From Bacteroidia bacterium (GTDB taxonomy: Bacteria; Bacteroidota; Bacteroidia; UKL13-3), in contig JAIBAK010000004.1 of NCBI GenBank assembly GCA_019695215.1, positions 1 to 64,000 on the forward strand: a stretch of 64,000 nucleotides of DNA, given 5' to 3'. Shown piece after piece: positions 32,534 to 41,758 of this stretch. The number at the start of each line of letters is the position of its first letter. Position 1 is the first letter of the stretch. The notes beneath the pieces are model-generated. The model made no database searches, was not told the DNA's origin, and was given only the letters and a program-made list of their open reading frames with translations. The position numbers and the translations under genes are program-made.

Positions 32534-33400
32534 TTAGTTGAGCTTGGTTAATTCGTTATAAATCCGGGTTAAGCTGCCCTCTGTTTTACGCAGCATCTTT
32601 TGCACGTCTGTGCCTTTGGGTGCATTCGCCTGAATAATCAGTGCGGCTTGTATGCTGGTGAATTTTTCCTCCTCTTCTTTGCCGTGAGGCACAGCTTTTT
32701 GGTAGCGCTTACCAAAACGCCTGAATATTTCGGCAAAGCCAACCTTTTTGTTGTCTATGGCCCTGCGCATTTTCACTTGCAGGCCATCAGCTCCAAGCAT
32801 ATACCAGCCACATGAGCGCTCGGTTGCATTCCACAGCGCTTTTAGCTCGAGGAAAGCATCATATTGCAGGTCGCCCGCTTCATCAATAACAACAATGGGG
32901 TTGGCAATGGTGTTCAGGTAATAAACCAAATCCTCGTACACGTCTGCGTACCTGCCTGTGTGGCCTACGCCAAACTCTTTTGCAATAGAGCGTACAAACT
33001 TTTGCTTGCTCTTCACCTGGCTGCCATCAATGTAAACCGCGTTTTCGTTCTTGCGCACAAAGTCTTTGGCGGCAACGGTTTTACCGATGTCGGCTTTGTC
33101 GCAGAAAAGCCCGGCCATGCTGTTTTTCTTGCAGTGTTTGAGCTGCTCGGTTATGTAAGCATACACGGGGGTTACTGCAATGTTCCATGAGCTTTGACCG
33201 CGCAGGTTTACGCCAAGCGTGCGGGCAATGGTAATCCATTTTGCGTCCGACAAAACCTTATCGGTGTCTCCGCCTGTAATACGGCTGTACTGTGCCACGT
33301 TGATGCCGAGGCTTACAGCGTGTTTTCTGTCGCTGCCAAACTGCGGGCGTGCCGCCTTTACTGCTGCAACAATTCTGTTTTGGAAATCTTTTGTAATCAT
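32534..33400 (-). CDS. MuB-like transposition ATPase
   Basis: 288 aa. N-terminal HTH-like region (HAVSLGINVAQYSRITGGDT), then AAA+ motifs: GLFCDKADIGKTVAAK (P-loop with Asp for the first Gly), NPIVVIDEAGDLQY (Walker B), GADGLQ... and FRRFGKRYQKAVPHG sensor region. MuB binds target DNA and recruits the MuA transpososome. It directly follows the transposase gene, as in Mu. Confidence 0.8.
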   Translation of the reverse strand: MITKDFQNRIVAAVKAARPQFGSDRKHAVSLGINVAQYSRITGGDTDKVLSDAKWITIARTLGVNLRGQSSWNIAVTPVYAYITEQLKHCKKNSMAGLFCDKADIGKTVAAKDFVRKNENAVYIDGSQVKSKQKFVRSIAKEFGVGHTGRYADVYEDLVYYLNTIANPIVVIDEAGDLQYDAFLELKALWNATERSCGWYMLGADGLQVKMRRAIDNKKVGFAEIFRRFGKRYQKAVPHGKEEEEKFTSIQAALIIQANAPKGTDVQKMLRKTEGSLTRIYNELTKLN

Positions 33401-33420
33401 ATTTACGGTTTAATTGGTGT

Positions 33421-33823
33421 TTAAAGGTCTTCTGTTGATTTGCGGGCGTACTCATCGGCTGAGTAGTTGTTGAGCAGGTCTTCGAGGCTCTCTTCTTGTT
33501 TCTCCTGCTCTTCCACTACGGTGGCGGTTTGCTGTGCAGCTTCGTTCACCACTTCGGGGTTGATAAGGGTAAGTTTGGCGAGGTTCTGTTTGCCTTCTTT
33601 TACTTTGGCATCGAATCGGCCCACATACGCGGCCTGCTCTTTATAGGCCACATCGTCCTGCCCGGACACCCACTCGGCTTTTGCTTCGTTGTATTGGTTA
33701 ATTCGCTGGCAGGTGCCAATAAATACGTCACCCTGATATACGAACACCTCGTCAATAACACCGTCAGCGTTGGGGAGGTAATAAGCATGCACATCGTAGT
33801 TGTTAGGTTGCAGGCGTTCCAGT
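33421..33823 (-). pseudogene. MuA-like transposase, C-terminal remnant
   Basis: Reading frame open from the junction (LERLQPNNYDVHAYYLPNAD; last phage base 33823) to the stop at 33421, about 133 residues. Contains the beta-barrel end of the MuA catalytic core (GVIDEVFVYQGDVFIGTCQR) and the C-terminal MuB-interaction region (EEQEKQEESLEDLLNNYSAD). The DDE catalytic domain and DNA-binding N-terminus, roughly 500-550 residues, are missing. Direct fusion to host sequence makes a functional transposase impossible from this locus. Confidence 0.8.
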
Positions 33824-33828
33824 AAAAA
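33824..33828. repeat. Target-site duplication, copy at early end
   Basis: AAAAA, matching 643-647; base 33829 supplies the sixth A of the restored host run. Confidence 0.7.
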
Positions 33829-34885
33829 AGACAGCCGCGAAAAGTTTTTCTATAAAATGTTCGATCAAAACCTGAAATTACTTTGGGAGAAAAAAATGGA
33901 ACTTCCTTTTAAAGACAAATATTCATCGGTGGGAGGATATAAAATAGATGTTGGCGGAAAGGTTTACGCACAATGCGGAGTAACCAACGAGAAAAAAGAG
34001 AAAGGAAAGGCCAACTACACCTACTACATTATCGAGTATGATCCCACTGCTGATAAAATGGAAAAATACCATGTAAACCTTAAGGGTAAATTTATAAGTG
34101 ATATAACTTACGCTGACGACCCGAAACATAATAATATTGTGTGCGCAGGCTTTTACTCCAACAAGTCGGGAGCTGGCATGGCCGGGGTTTTTTACATGCG
34201 CATAAATAAAGACTCAAAAGAAGTAACCGAAAAGGGAATTAAAGATTTCGGGAAAGAGTTTCTGGCGCAGTTTATAGGAGAGAAAAAAGCGGCTAAAGGA
34301 AAAGAGGCTTATTCTTTTGATATGCGTCATTTTATTTTACGGGAAGATGGTGGAGCTATATTGGTTGCCGAACAATTTTATGTTCAGGAGGTTTGCCGCT
34401 CCTCGGGATCAGGTACCGGCTTAACAGTTCAGCGTTGCGACCTTCACTATTACTACAAAGATATTATTTGCGCCAGCATCAATCCGGATGCAAGCATTGC
34501 CTGGGTAACACGAGTACCCAAATCGCAGCATTCGGTTAATGACGGAGGGTTTTATTCTTCCTACCTCATCAGTGTAAAAGGCAACCAGATTTTTTTCCTG
34601 TTTAACGATAACCCTAAAAACATGAAACTGCTCGCTACAGCAAACGCCAAAAAGGGTAAGGGAGTTCCGGTTAAGATGATGTCGAATCCCAAAAAATCAG
34701 TTGCCATGCTTTATACCATAGATATGGCTACCGGAGAAATTGACTCCAAACCATTGTTTAATGCCAAGACAGACAAAGCAACTATACTACGGCCAAAACT
34801 TTACCAGCAAATCAACGACAAGGATGTAGTTATTTACGGAGAACGCGGCAGAAATTACAAGTTCGGTACCATGTCGCTCAACTAA
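33829..34885 (+). pseudogene. Secreted host protein, 3' part
   Basis: C-terminal part (about 351 residues) of the gene begun at 118. Residues continue KDSREKFFYKMFDQNLKLLW and end NYKFGTMSLN. Beta-rich repeats suggest a propeller-like exported protein. Read from the prophage side it is preceded by a chance start MLGCRRSS at 33800. Downstream genes probably still transcribe, starting 7 bases beyond this stop. Confidence 0.8.
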
Positions 34886-34891
34886 CAGCAT

Positions 34892-36409
34892 ATGCGGCCA
34901 ATACGTTTTGCTTTTCTGTTAAGTTCTGTTTTTTTGCTGCTTTCCTCCTGTGCGACCTTGTTTAGTCATTCAGGCGGAAAACCAACTGTTGAAATCAATT
35001 CCAATCCTGACGGGGCTGAAGTTTATGATGAAGCAGGAAATTTTTTAGGTAAAACCCCGCTTAATATTCAAATTCCTAAGGTAAGCGCTTATAAAATTAC
35101 CTTAAAAAAAGAAGGGTATCAACCCTATATACATACTTTTCAAACAGGTAATAAAAAAGGATTCGTTTTTTTAGATGCGATGTTGTTATGCATTCCATGT
35201 ATTGTTGATATCCCGCTTCATTCATTTGAACAATTACTGGATCCGAAGCTCAATTCTAATTTGAAAAAAGAAGCAACTGCTTTTGCTGATACCCTGTTTT
35301 TTTCATTATTGGAGCCGGAATTTGGCCTTGAAAAGGAAGAGTTTATCGGGACCTACCGAAAAGAGAAAATGTATTTTAAGCTGAATGATTATGTATTGGG
35401 ATCCCGCAAAACAATTCAAAATATGATTTGCCAGCATTCCCAAAGCCAGCATATACGCTTTCGTTCCTGTATGCAAAACAACAATGCATCTCCTTTAGTT
35501 GATTTTATGGGAAGCCCCATTTATGCATTAAAGCCAGTGGTAAAAAAACTTTATACCGACATTAAACAAATAAGAGGACTCGATTACGGGAAAGGGCAAA
35601 TGGAGGTAGACTGGAATGTGATTGATTTGCGCGGGGGACAACTGGTGATAAAATCCTTTACCATCAACTGTGAATTTGCCGGCACATTAAAAGTTACCCG
35701 GGCTTTGGTTGATTCGCTCTTTATGGAATCTTATGGTTTATTACTTGGCGATGAAATGGCTATTAAATACCTTTCTACCCTTTCGGAACCAACTAAGTCG
35801 CTGGCAAAAGCGAAGAAGTTTATAATTGCCAGACCTGGTTTACCGGTGTTTGATAAAACAAAAGATTTGGTAAAACATGTATCACAGGCTGTGGTTACGG
35901 TTTCTCACAACGAAGGTTTTGGCAGTGGATTTATTATTTCGTCTGACGGGTTTGTGATTACCAACTACCATGTGGTAAAGGAGCGAAAACAGGTAACCGT
36001 AAAACTTAATAGCGGAGTAAGCCTTACGGCTGAGGTTTTACAAACAGATCAACAGGCAGACCTTGCGCTTTTAAAACTTGCCGGAAAAGATTTTGCCGCC
36101 TTGGTAATTGGCAACTCCGATTCGGTTGAACTTGGCGAAGATGTGCTGGCCATTGGCACTCCTACCAGCATGCAGCTTGGACAAACCATTACCAAGGGAA
36201 TTGTGAGCGGAAAACGCAAAACAAATGATATTGCCTACATTCAAACAGATGTAAGCATCAACGAAGGTAACAGCGGAGGACCGCTCATCAACGAAAAAGG
36301 GGAAGTAATTGGCATTATCACCATGAAAATAATTGGTGAAGGAATTGAGGGATTGGGCTTTTGCATTCCGGTAAATAAAATTTTTGAACGCTTTGGCATT
36401 AGCTATTGA
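34892..36409 (+). CDS. Lipoprotein with PEGA domain and trypsin-like protease domain
   Basis: 505 aa. Lipobox FLLLSSCATLF; PEGA repeat at about 32-80 (VEINSNPDGAEVYDEAGNFL, KTPLNIQI); long middle region; C-terminal HtrA-like S1 protease (340-500) with VITNYHVVKE (His), DLALLKLAG (Asp) and NEGNSGGPLI (Ser). No PDZ domain is visible after it. Probably anchored at the outer membrane facing the periplasm, acting on cell-wall or envelope protein. Directly follows the split gene, so it is probably in the same operon and may be polar-affected. Confidence 0.8.
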   Translation: MRPIRFAFLLSSVFLLLSSCATLFSHSGGKPTVEINSNPDGAEVYDEAGNFLGKTPLNIQIPKVSAYKITLKKEGYQPYIHTFQTGNKKGFVFLDAMLLCIPCIVDIPLHSFEQLLDPKLNSNLKKEATAFADTLFFSLLEPEFGLEKEEFIGTYRKEKMYFKLNDYVLGSRKTIQNMICQHSQSQHIRFRSCMQNNNASPLVDFMGSPIYALKPVVKKLYTDIKQIRGLDYGKGQMEVDWNVIDLRGGQLVIKSFTINCEFAGTLKVTRALVDSLFMESYGLLLGDEMAIKYLSTLSEPTKSLAKAKKFIIARPGLPVFDKTKDLVKHVSQAVVTVSHNEGFGSGFIISSDGFVITNYHVVKERKQVTVKLNSGVSLTAEVLQTDQQADLALLKLAGKDFAALVIGNSDSVELGEDVLAIGTPTSMQLGQTITKGIVSGKRKTNDIAYIQTDVSINEGNSGGPLINEKGEVIGIITMKIIGEGIEGLGFCIPVNKIFERFGISY

Positions 36410-36415
36410 TAAAAC

Positions 36416-37030
36416 ATGAAAACCATCCGACTTGTATTTGTGCTGGTTTCCCTCGCATGTAATAGTGGCGAAATAAAGGCACAGCATGTAATTAAAAATA
36501 GTTTGTACTATAATTCCATACTTCAGGATGCTTCTTCCAGTTATTCTATATACCAAAATATTATTTACGAACTGGGGTATGAACAGTTTATTAATGACCG
36601 GGTGTCTCTTTCTTTAACGGGGCACAGTTCACTCGGCTATTCCCAGACATACTCTGGCTATGGAGTAACATATGGACCGGTTAGGGGCTTGAACTATGAG
36701 GTTAAATATTTTTTTAACCCCGGAGACGGCCTTTATAATGATGGCGGCTATCTGGCCTCAGCTTTATCCTGGCGATACATTAAAGAATCCGTTGATGTGC
36801 CATTTGGTGCGGTAATGAATGCTAAAATTATTTGCATTCCATACAATATTAAAATCGGGCACCGGGCGGTTTATGATTCCGGATTGTTCATTGATTATTT
36901 TACCGGATTAGGCATAAATCTTTTTACCAAAACCGAAAAAAAAACATATTCAGGCAGCCCTTCGGTTTCTTTTGCCAAGCCTTCCCCTCTTCCATTTACA
37001 ATCGGATTTACAATGGGTTACGTTTTTTAA
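36416..37030 (+). CDS. Outer-membrane beta-barrel-like protein
   Basis: 204 aa with signal peptide (MKTIRLVFVLVSLACNSGEI) and alternating beta-strand pattern; ends GFTMGYVF with terminal Phe, the BAM signal. Strand examples: SLSLTGHSSLGYSQTYSGYG. Seven bases after the protease gene. Porin family of unknown cargo. Confidence 0.65.
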   Translation: MKTIRLVFVLVSLACNSGEIKAQHVIKNSLYYNSILQDASSSYSIYQNIIYELGYEQFINDRVSLSLTGHSSLGYSQTYSGYGVTYGPVRGLNYEVKYFFNPGDGLYNDGGYLASALSWRYIKESVDVPFGAVMNAKIICIPYNIKIGHRAVYDSGLFIDYFTGLGINLFTKTEKKTYSGSPSVSFAKPSPLPFTIGFTMGYVF

Positions 37031-37134
37031 CCCCAAAATAGCTTTACCCGTATATCGCCCGTTTTTGTTATCTTTATAAAATTGTGCAACCATAAGCATA
37101 ATGATAGTCTATTCACTCAGTAAGCATCAGGCCG

Positions 37135-37719
37135 GTGACAGAAAGCGAACTCATTCAGAAGTGTAAGGAGAAGCATCGCGGTGCACAACAGGAATTGTTT
37201 AAACGATACGCTCCTGATATGTTGGGTATTTGCCTACGGTACACTCAGCACCGCGAAGAAGCAAAAGATGTAATGCACGATGGATTTGTGAAGGTTTTTA
37301 CCCGCATTTGGTCCTTTCGCGAGGAGTCGTCACTGAAAACCTGGCTTAGTCATATTATGGTAAACACGGCCATTGATCATATTAAAAAACACAACCGCAA
37401 GTATAACTACGTGCGGCTGGAAGATGAAGAGCATTTGCTGGAGGTACAGGAAGAAGATACAATTGACAATACAGATATTCCTTCGCAAATAAGCAGTGAA
37501 GGGGCCTTGCACTTAATGCAGCAATTACCCGACAAATACCGGATTGCACTTAATCTTTATGCGGTAGATGGTTTTACTCACCGGCAAATTGCAGAACAGC
37601 TGGGTGTAAAAGAGGGAACCTCAAAATCGCTGGTAGCAAGGGCCCGCGGGATGATGATAGAATTATTGAACGGAAAAAATTTAAAACACAGGCAATATGA
37701 AAGGTCAAAAACTGGATGA
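37135..37719 (+). CDS. ECF-type RNA polymerase sigma factor
   Basis: 194 aa from GTG 37135. Sigma-70 region 2 (HRGAQQELFKRYAPDMLGIC, EEAKDVMHDGFVKVF) and region 4 HTH (KYRIALNLYAVDGFTHRQIA). Overlaps the downstream barrel gene by 23 bases, so the pair probably forms a regulatory unit. Upstream region contains a possible start but no clear -7 box. Confidence 0.85.
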   Translation: MTESELIQKCKEKHRGAQQELFKRYAPDMLGICLRYTQHREEAKDVMHDGFVKVFTRIWSFREESSLKTWLSHIMVNTAIDHIKKHNRKYNYVRLEDEEHLLEVQEEDTIDNTDIPSQISSEGALHLMQQLPDKYRIALNLYAVDGFTHRQIAEQLGVKEGTSKSLVARARGMMIELLNGKNLKHRQYERSKTG

Positions 37720-39169
37720 AATACTGAGAGAGGCGTTGCAGTCGCTCAGGCCATCCGTTGAGGACGATGACTGGAACCGACTTGCCGATACTCTTGACGG
37801 AAACCCCGATAAAAAGCGGGGCTTAGGATGGATGTTTACCACAACCCTTATTGTGGCTGCCGGTATGCTTCTTTGGCTTATGCCGTCACTGAATACGGAT
37901 ACAGGAAAAACAGGCTTGCTTCAAAAGGAAGCCAGAGAGGTAACATCTTCATCAAAAATAAAAAATACGGTTGGGGGAAAACAGAACCAGGAAACAATTG
38001 GATCTGTTGATTTCAGGCAACGGAGGGAGGCACAATCGGTGTCTCCGTCTCCGGTGTCTGTAAAAAATCAATCGCAACAGAAAGCAGCAGCAAGTAATTC
38101 TGAAAACCCCGCCTCCGTTTTAAAGCCGGCCGGAAGCAAAAAACAAGGAAAGTCCATTCATATGCCTTCAATAGTTGCTGTAAAAACTACTGAGCAAAAA
38201 GTTATAAAAGATACTGCCCCGGATTTAGAAAATAATTCTGCTTCAGAAACCAAAACCTCTGAAATTACATCAGCAAAAATTTTGATTACACAAAACGAGG
38301 ATAGCATTAGCAAAAACAAAGAAACTATCCCTGTTAACCAAATTACCGGCCCGGAAAAGGTGGAGGATTCGCTAAAGAATGAAAAACCTGTTTCAGCAAT
38401 AAACTCAGCCGACAGCAGTATTACCCCTGCGATTGCCAATAAAAAAGCTACAGGAGAAACTGTTTTTAGTAAAGGCTGGCTGGTGGGTATAAGTGTTACC
38501 CCTCAGTTTGCTTTTAGAAGTTTTGGCATGAACTCCACCAAGGCTTCTGTTGCTCACAAAGATTATCAGAATATCAGAAACGGTCAGGATAAACCAATGC
38601 CAACCTTTGCCGTTAACCTCTATGCCGAATGTAAAATAAGTGCCTCGCTGGGATTTCAAACTGGGGTATCCTACACGCAGGGCGGATATTTTGCCGATTA
38701 CAATTATAAAGTGACCGAAATTCCGGTGCGCGACTCGGCAACACATGCCATTCTGGGCTATGTTCAGGTGAGCGATTCGGCAGGAACGCATTTAAGCAGC
38801 CGCCAATCATTTTCGTATGTAGAAGTTCCGTTTTTAATTGGTTACTCCTTTCAGGTGGCTCCTAAATGGAGAATTGGAATACGGGCCGGAGGAAGCATTC
38901 AAAAACTTCAATTAGTAAACGCCACGGTTGTTGACCCCGAAGCACTCACTCTGTCAAAATTGTCGGCCAAAGACCAAACGGTTCGCAGCATTAATTACAG
39001 CTACCAATTAGCTTTGGGATTATATTATGCCGTGAAACCCAGATTTTATATTATGGCAGAACCCGTATTTAAGAGAAGCATTAACCCGCTTATGAACAGC
39101 AATTCCATTAGCAGGGAAACCTTGTTTTCATACGGACTAAACGCAGGTATTATGTACAAACTATTTTAA
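37697..39169 (+). CDS. Outer-membrane barrel with anti-sigma-like N-terminus
   Basis: 490 aa. N-terminal 40 residues (SLRPSVEDDDWNRLADTLDG) and one membrane segment (WMFTTTLIVAAGMLLWLMP) look like the anti-sigma/FecR-type cytoplasmic head; then a long Ser/Lys/Thr linker, then a C-terminal porin barrel (LVGISVTPQFAFRSFGMNST, ending SYGLNAGIMYKLF). Coupled to the ECF sigma gene. Not a classic FecR, but the layout suggests it holds the sigma factor. Confidence 0.65.
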   Translation: MKGQKLDEILREALQSLRPSVEDDDWNRLADTLDGNPDKKRGLGWMFTTTLIVAAGMLLWLMPSLNTDTGKTGLLQKEAREVTSSSKIKNTVGGKQNQETIGSVDFRQRREAQSVSPSPVSVKNQSQQKAAASNSENPASVLKPAGSKKQGKSIHMPSIVAVKTTEQKVIKDTAPDLENNSASETKTSEITSAKILITQNEDSISKNKETIPVNQITGPEKVEDSLKNEKPVSAINSADSSITPAIANKKATGETVFSKGWLVGISVTPQFAFRSFGMNSTKASVAHKDYQNIRNGQDKPMPTFAVNLYAECKISASLGFQTGVSYTQGGYFADYNYKVTEIPVRDSATHAILGYVQVSDSAGTHLSSRQSFSYVEVPFLIGYSFQVAPKWRIGIRAGGSIQKLQLVNATVVDPEALTLSKLSAKDQTVRSINYSYQLALGLYYAVKPRFYIMAEPVFKRSINPLMNSNSISRETLFSYGLNAGIMYKLF

Positions 39170-39181
39170 GCAGTAAGCATT

Positions 39182-41758
39182 ATGAAAAAGTATATATTTT
39201 TATTTTTTGTAAACGTCCTCCTGTCTCCATCAGGTTACGGACAATTAATACGACCCCTTGATAAAGGGTTGCAGCAGTTTAATCAAAACATTCAAACCAT
39301 TTACAGCTATGGAAACGATGCTTACGTGGTAACTAATATGGGCAGCACCTCAATAGGAAGCAACTTTGAATACACCATAAAAATTGCCAAATGGAATGGC
39401 ATCAGCTGGAGTTACCTGCCAACACTCCGGGCCATTTCTTCGTTGGATATTCCGGCAGCCAATTATTTTATTAAAAACCTGTGCATGTTTAATAATGAAT
39501 TATACATCACCGGTATGTTTGACAGCATCTCCGGAATTATAGGTAGCACCGGAATTGTTAAATGGACAGGAAACTTTTATCAAAGTGTGGGCGGAGGATT
39601 TATGTTCTCTGATGTAATGAAACTGAGTCCTATTAATGCATCAAAAGCCTTTTGGGGCATGCTCATTTGGCAAGGAGAGCTGATTGTTGCTGCAGAAATT
39701 AAACAGGCCGGAACCAAAACGGTAAATAATTTGGCCAGGTGGAACGGCAGCTCATGGAATTTTGTAGGGAAAACAGCCCTTTCGCAGGGTTTTCTGAATA
39801 CCACAACCGGTTTAACTTTCAGTGATTATTTTAAAGGCATCGCTGCAGATGATGTACTTATTCTTCATGGAACTTTTACGTCTGTAGGGGGTAATTCTTC
39901 TGTTACTGGACTTGCTTTCTGTAATGGTATTGACTCATTAGTTTGGGACAAAATAAAACCACACACTTCCAGTGACCAGCTTTTTTACGATAATATTTCT
40001 CAGCTTATTTCTTATCCAAAAAACAAGTATGGAGGTGTATTGTTTTATTCATCTGTTTTAAACAGGTATGGCGTATTTAATTCGGCCAACGGATGGAGAA
40101 CCACATCAGAGTGGGCAATAAGTCCGGCCTTGCAACCCAAGACATACGGCTACGGAACCACTTCACTACCTCTTGTGTTTTGGTATCAAGGTAGTTTTTG
40201 GGCATTGGGTACCGATAATTATTTTTACAAAGATTTCACCACCAGAAAATCGTTTTGCAAAACACCTTCTTTTGTCCCTTCCAATTCACTTTTCAATACC
40301 GGTTCATACGATTACCAACCTGCCAATATTTTGTTGTGTGGTATGCCAACCTATGGCACGGACATTATCAACTATGCGGGAGGTTTTTTAGCAGATGGAG
40401 GTATCATGACCGGAAAGGTTTACGTAGACCAAAATAACAATTGCCAGTATGATACAGGTGAGCCCTTGATTAAAAATGAAATGATTGATCACGGAAACGG
40501 ATATGTTTCTACAGATGAAAATGGTGTTTATACCGCAAACCTAAAGGCAGGAGTGTATAATCTGGGATTGGCGCAAAGCAGAAAAAACTGGTCACGTACC
40601 TGTCCGGGCGGAACGGGCAAATACAATGCGTTGTGTTTTATGGACAGCGTTATAAAAGGGTATGATTTCTCCATCAGGCGCGATTCCAATATTACCGATG
40701 TGCAGGTTTCTCTTGTGGGGCATTCGGGCTGGCGTGCCCGCAGAGGCTTTGCTGAAAATTATGTACTCCATATTGATAATTTAGGAAGTAATGCTACCGG
40801 AACTTTCTCTGTATATATGAAGCTTCCGGCCAAAGGAAATTTAGAATCTATAGGTACCAATCCGGATAATGTAACCGGAAAAACGCTGCGGTTTGATATC
40901 TCTAACATAGCAGTTGGAGGTAAGCGGCAAATTATGTTTAGTTACCGCATTCCGGGACCTGACAGCATTGATATAGGTGAAGCATTAATTTTTATGGCCT
41001 CTTCGTCACCCGCATTTAACTTAATTGATAAGGACACATTGGACAATATGGATACCCTGAACCAAAAAGTTGTTGCTGCCCACGACCCCAACGACAAACA
41101 ATCGAATCCGCATATTTATGTGTTGCCCGGTGTAAAAAAGATAGACTACCAGATACGTTTTCAAAACATAGGCAGCGATACCGCTTACGGAGTAACAGTA
41201 CTTGATACGGTTGATACGCGATTACCGCTTAAAGAAATCACCATCAATTCGGCCAGTCACCCCTATCGTTTTGCGGTAATAAACAATGTTCTTTTCTGGC
41301 GATTTGACGGCATTATGCTTCCTCCGGTAAAAACCGATGAACCCCGCAGCCACGGTTGGATTCGGTATTCGTCAAAACTGGCGCAAGGCCTGCCCATAGG
41401 TACTGAAATTCTCAACAAAGCCTATATTTATTTTGATTATGAAAAACCGGTAATCACCAACGAAGCATTAATCCGGCTGGTACAGGATACACTTGCCATG
41501 GGAATACCTGCTAAACCCAAAGCACTCAATGAAACAATTCGCCTGTATCCGAATCCGGCAGGAAGTTTTTTTGTTTTAGAAAACACCGGTGTGGAAACGG
41601 AGCAGATAGAAATATATTCGCTTATCGGAGAAAAAATTCAGGTATTGAATTTAAAGAAAGAAACACAACTTATCATCAATACTACCGACTGGAAAAGCGG
41701 TGTGTATTTTATCAGAAGCGGCTCAGGCAAAGCAACCACGCTGGTAATTCAGCACTAA
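39182..41758 (+). CDS. T9SS type A cell-surface protein
   Basis: 858 aa. Signal peptide; N-terminal beta-propeller-like section (repeats of WNGISW, ARWNGSSWNFVGK); a Ca-binding/SdrD-B-like insert GKVYVDQNNNCQYDTGEPLI; a DUF7619-like domain (YVLPGVKKIDYQIRFQNIGS, WRFDGIMLPP); C-terminal type A sorting domain (LYPNPAGSFFVL, WKSGVYFIRSGSGKATTLVI). Secreted through T9SS and attached to the cell surface or released; cargo function unknown. Confidence 0.75.
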   Translation: MKKYIFLFFVNVLLSPSGYGQLIRPLDKGLQQFNQNIQTIYSYGNDAYVVTNMGSTSIGSNFEYTIKIAKWNGISWSYLPTLRAISSLDIPAANYFIKNLCMFNNELYITGMFDSISGIIGSTGIVKWTGNFYQSVGGGFMFSDVMKLSPINASKAFWGMLIWQGELIVAAEIKQAGTKTVNNLARWNGSSWNFVGKTALSQGFLNTTTGLTFSDYFKGIAADDVLILHGTFTSVGGNSSVTGLAFCNGIDSLVWDKIKPHTSSDQLFYDNISQLISYPKNKYGGVLFYSSVLNRYGVFNSANGWRTTSEWAISPALQPKTYGYGTTSLPLVFWYQGSFWALGTDNYFYKDFTTRKSFCKTPSFVPSNSLFNTGSYDYQPANILLCGMPTYGTDIINYAGGFLADGGIMTGKVYVDQNNNCQYDTGEPLIKNEMIDHGNGYVSTDENGVYTANLKAGVYNLGLAQSRKNWSRTCPGGTGKYNALCFMDSVIKGYDFSIRRDSNITDVQVSLVGHSGWRARRGFAENYVLHIDNLGSNATGTFSVYMKLPAKGNLESIGTNPDNVTGKTLRFDISNIAVGGKRQIMFSYRIPGPDSIDIGEALIFMASSSPAFNLIDKDTLDNMDTLNQKVVAAHDPNDKQSNPHIYVLPGVKKIDYQIRFQNIGSDTAYGVTVLDTVDTRLPLKEITINSASHPYRFAVINNVLFWRFDGIMLPPVKTDEPRSHGWIRYSSKLAQGLPIGTEILNKAYIYFDYEKPVITNEALIRLVQDTLAMGIPAKPKALNETIRLYPNPAGSFFVLENTGVETEQIEIYSLIGEKIQVLNLKKETQLIINTTDWKSGVYFIRSGSGKATTLVIQH

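Larger units (their letters stand above)
648..33823 (-). mobile_element. Mu-like (transposable) prophage, truncated at early end
   Basis: A 33-kb block of phage genes interrupts a host gene between 5-base direct repeats. Mu-type hallmarks: MuA-like transposase remnant, MuB-like ATPase, Gam, GemA-like protein, gp29/gp36/gpF/gpG-like head genes, sheath-type tail, and mom at the far late end. The 648 end has tandem transposase-site-like repeats. The 33823 end has none and cuts the transposase gene, so repressor, Ner and the early terminus are missing. Bases are visibly richer in G+C than in the host flanks. Mu-like Bacteroides phages carrying DGRs (hankyphage group) are known; this looks like a relative in another Bacteroidota host. 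Confidence 0.9.
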
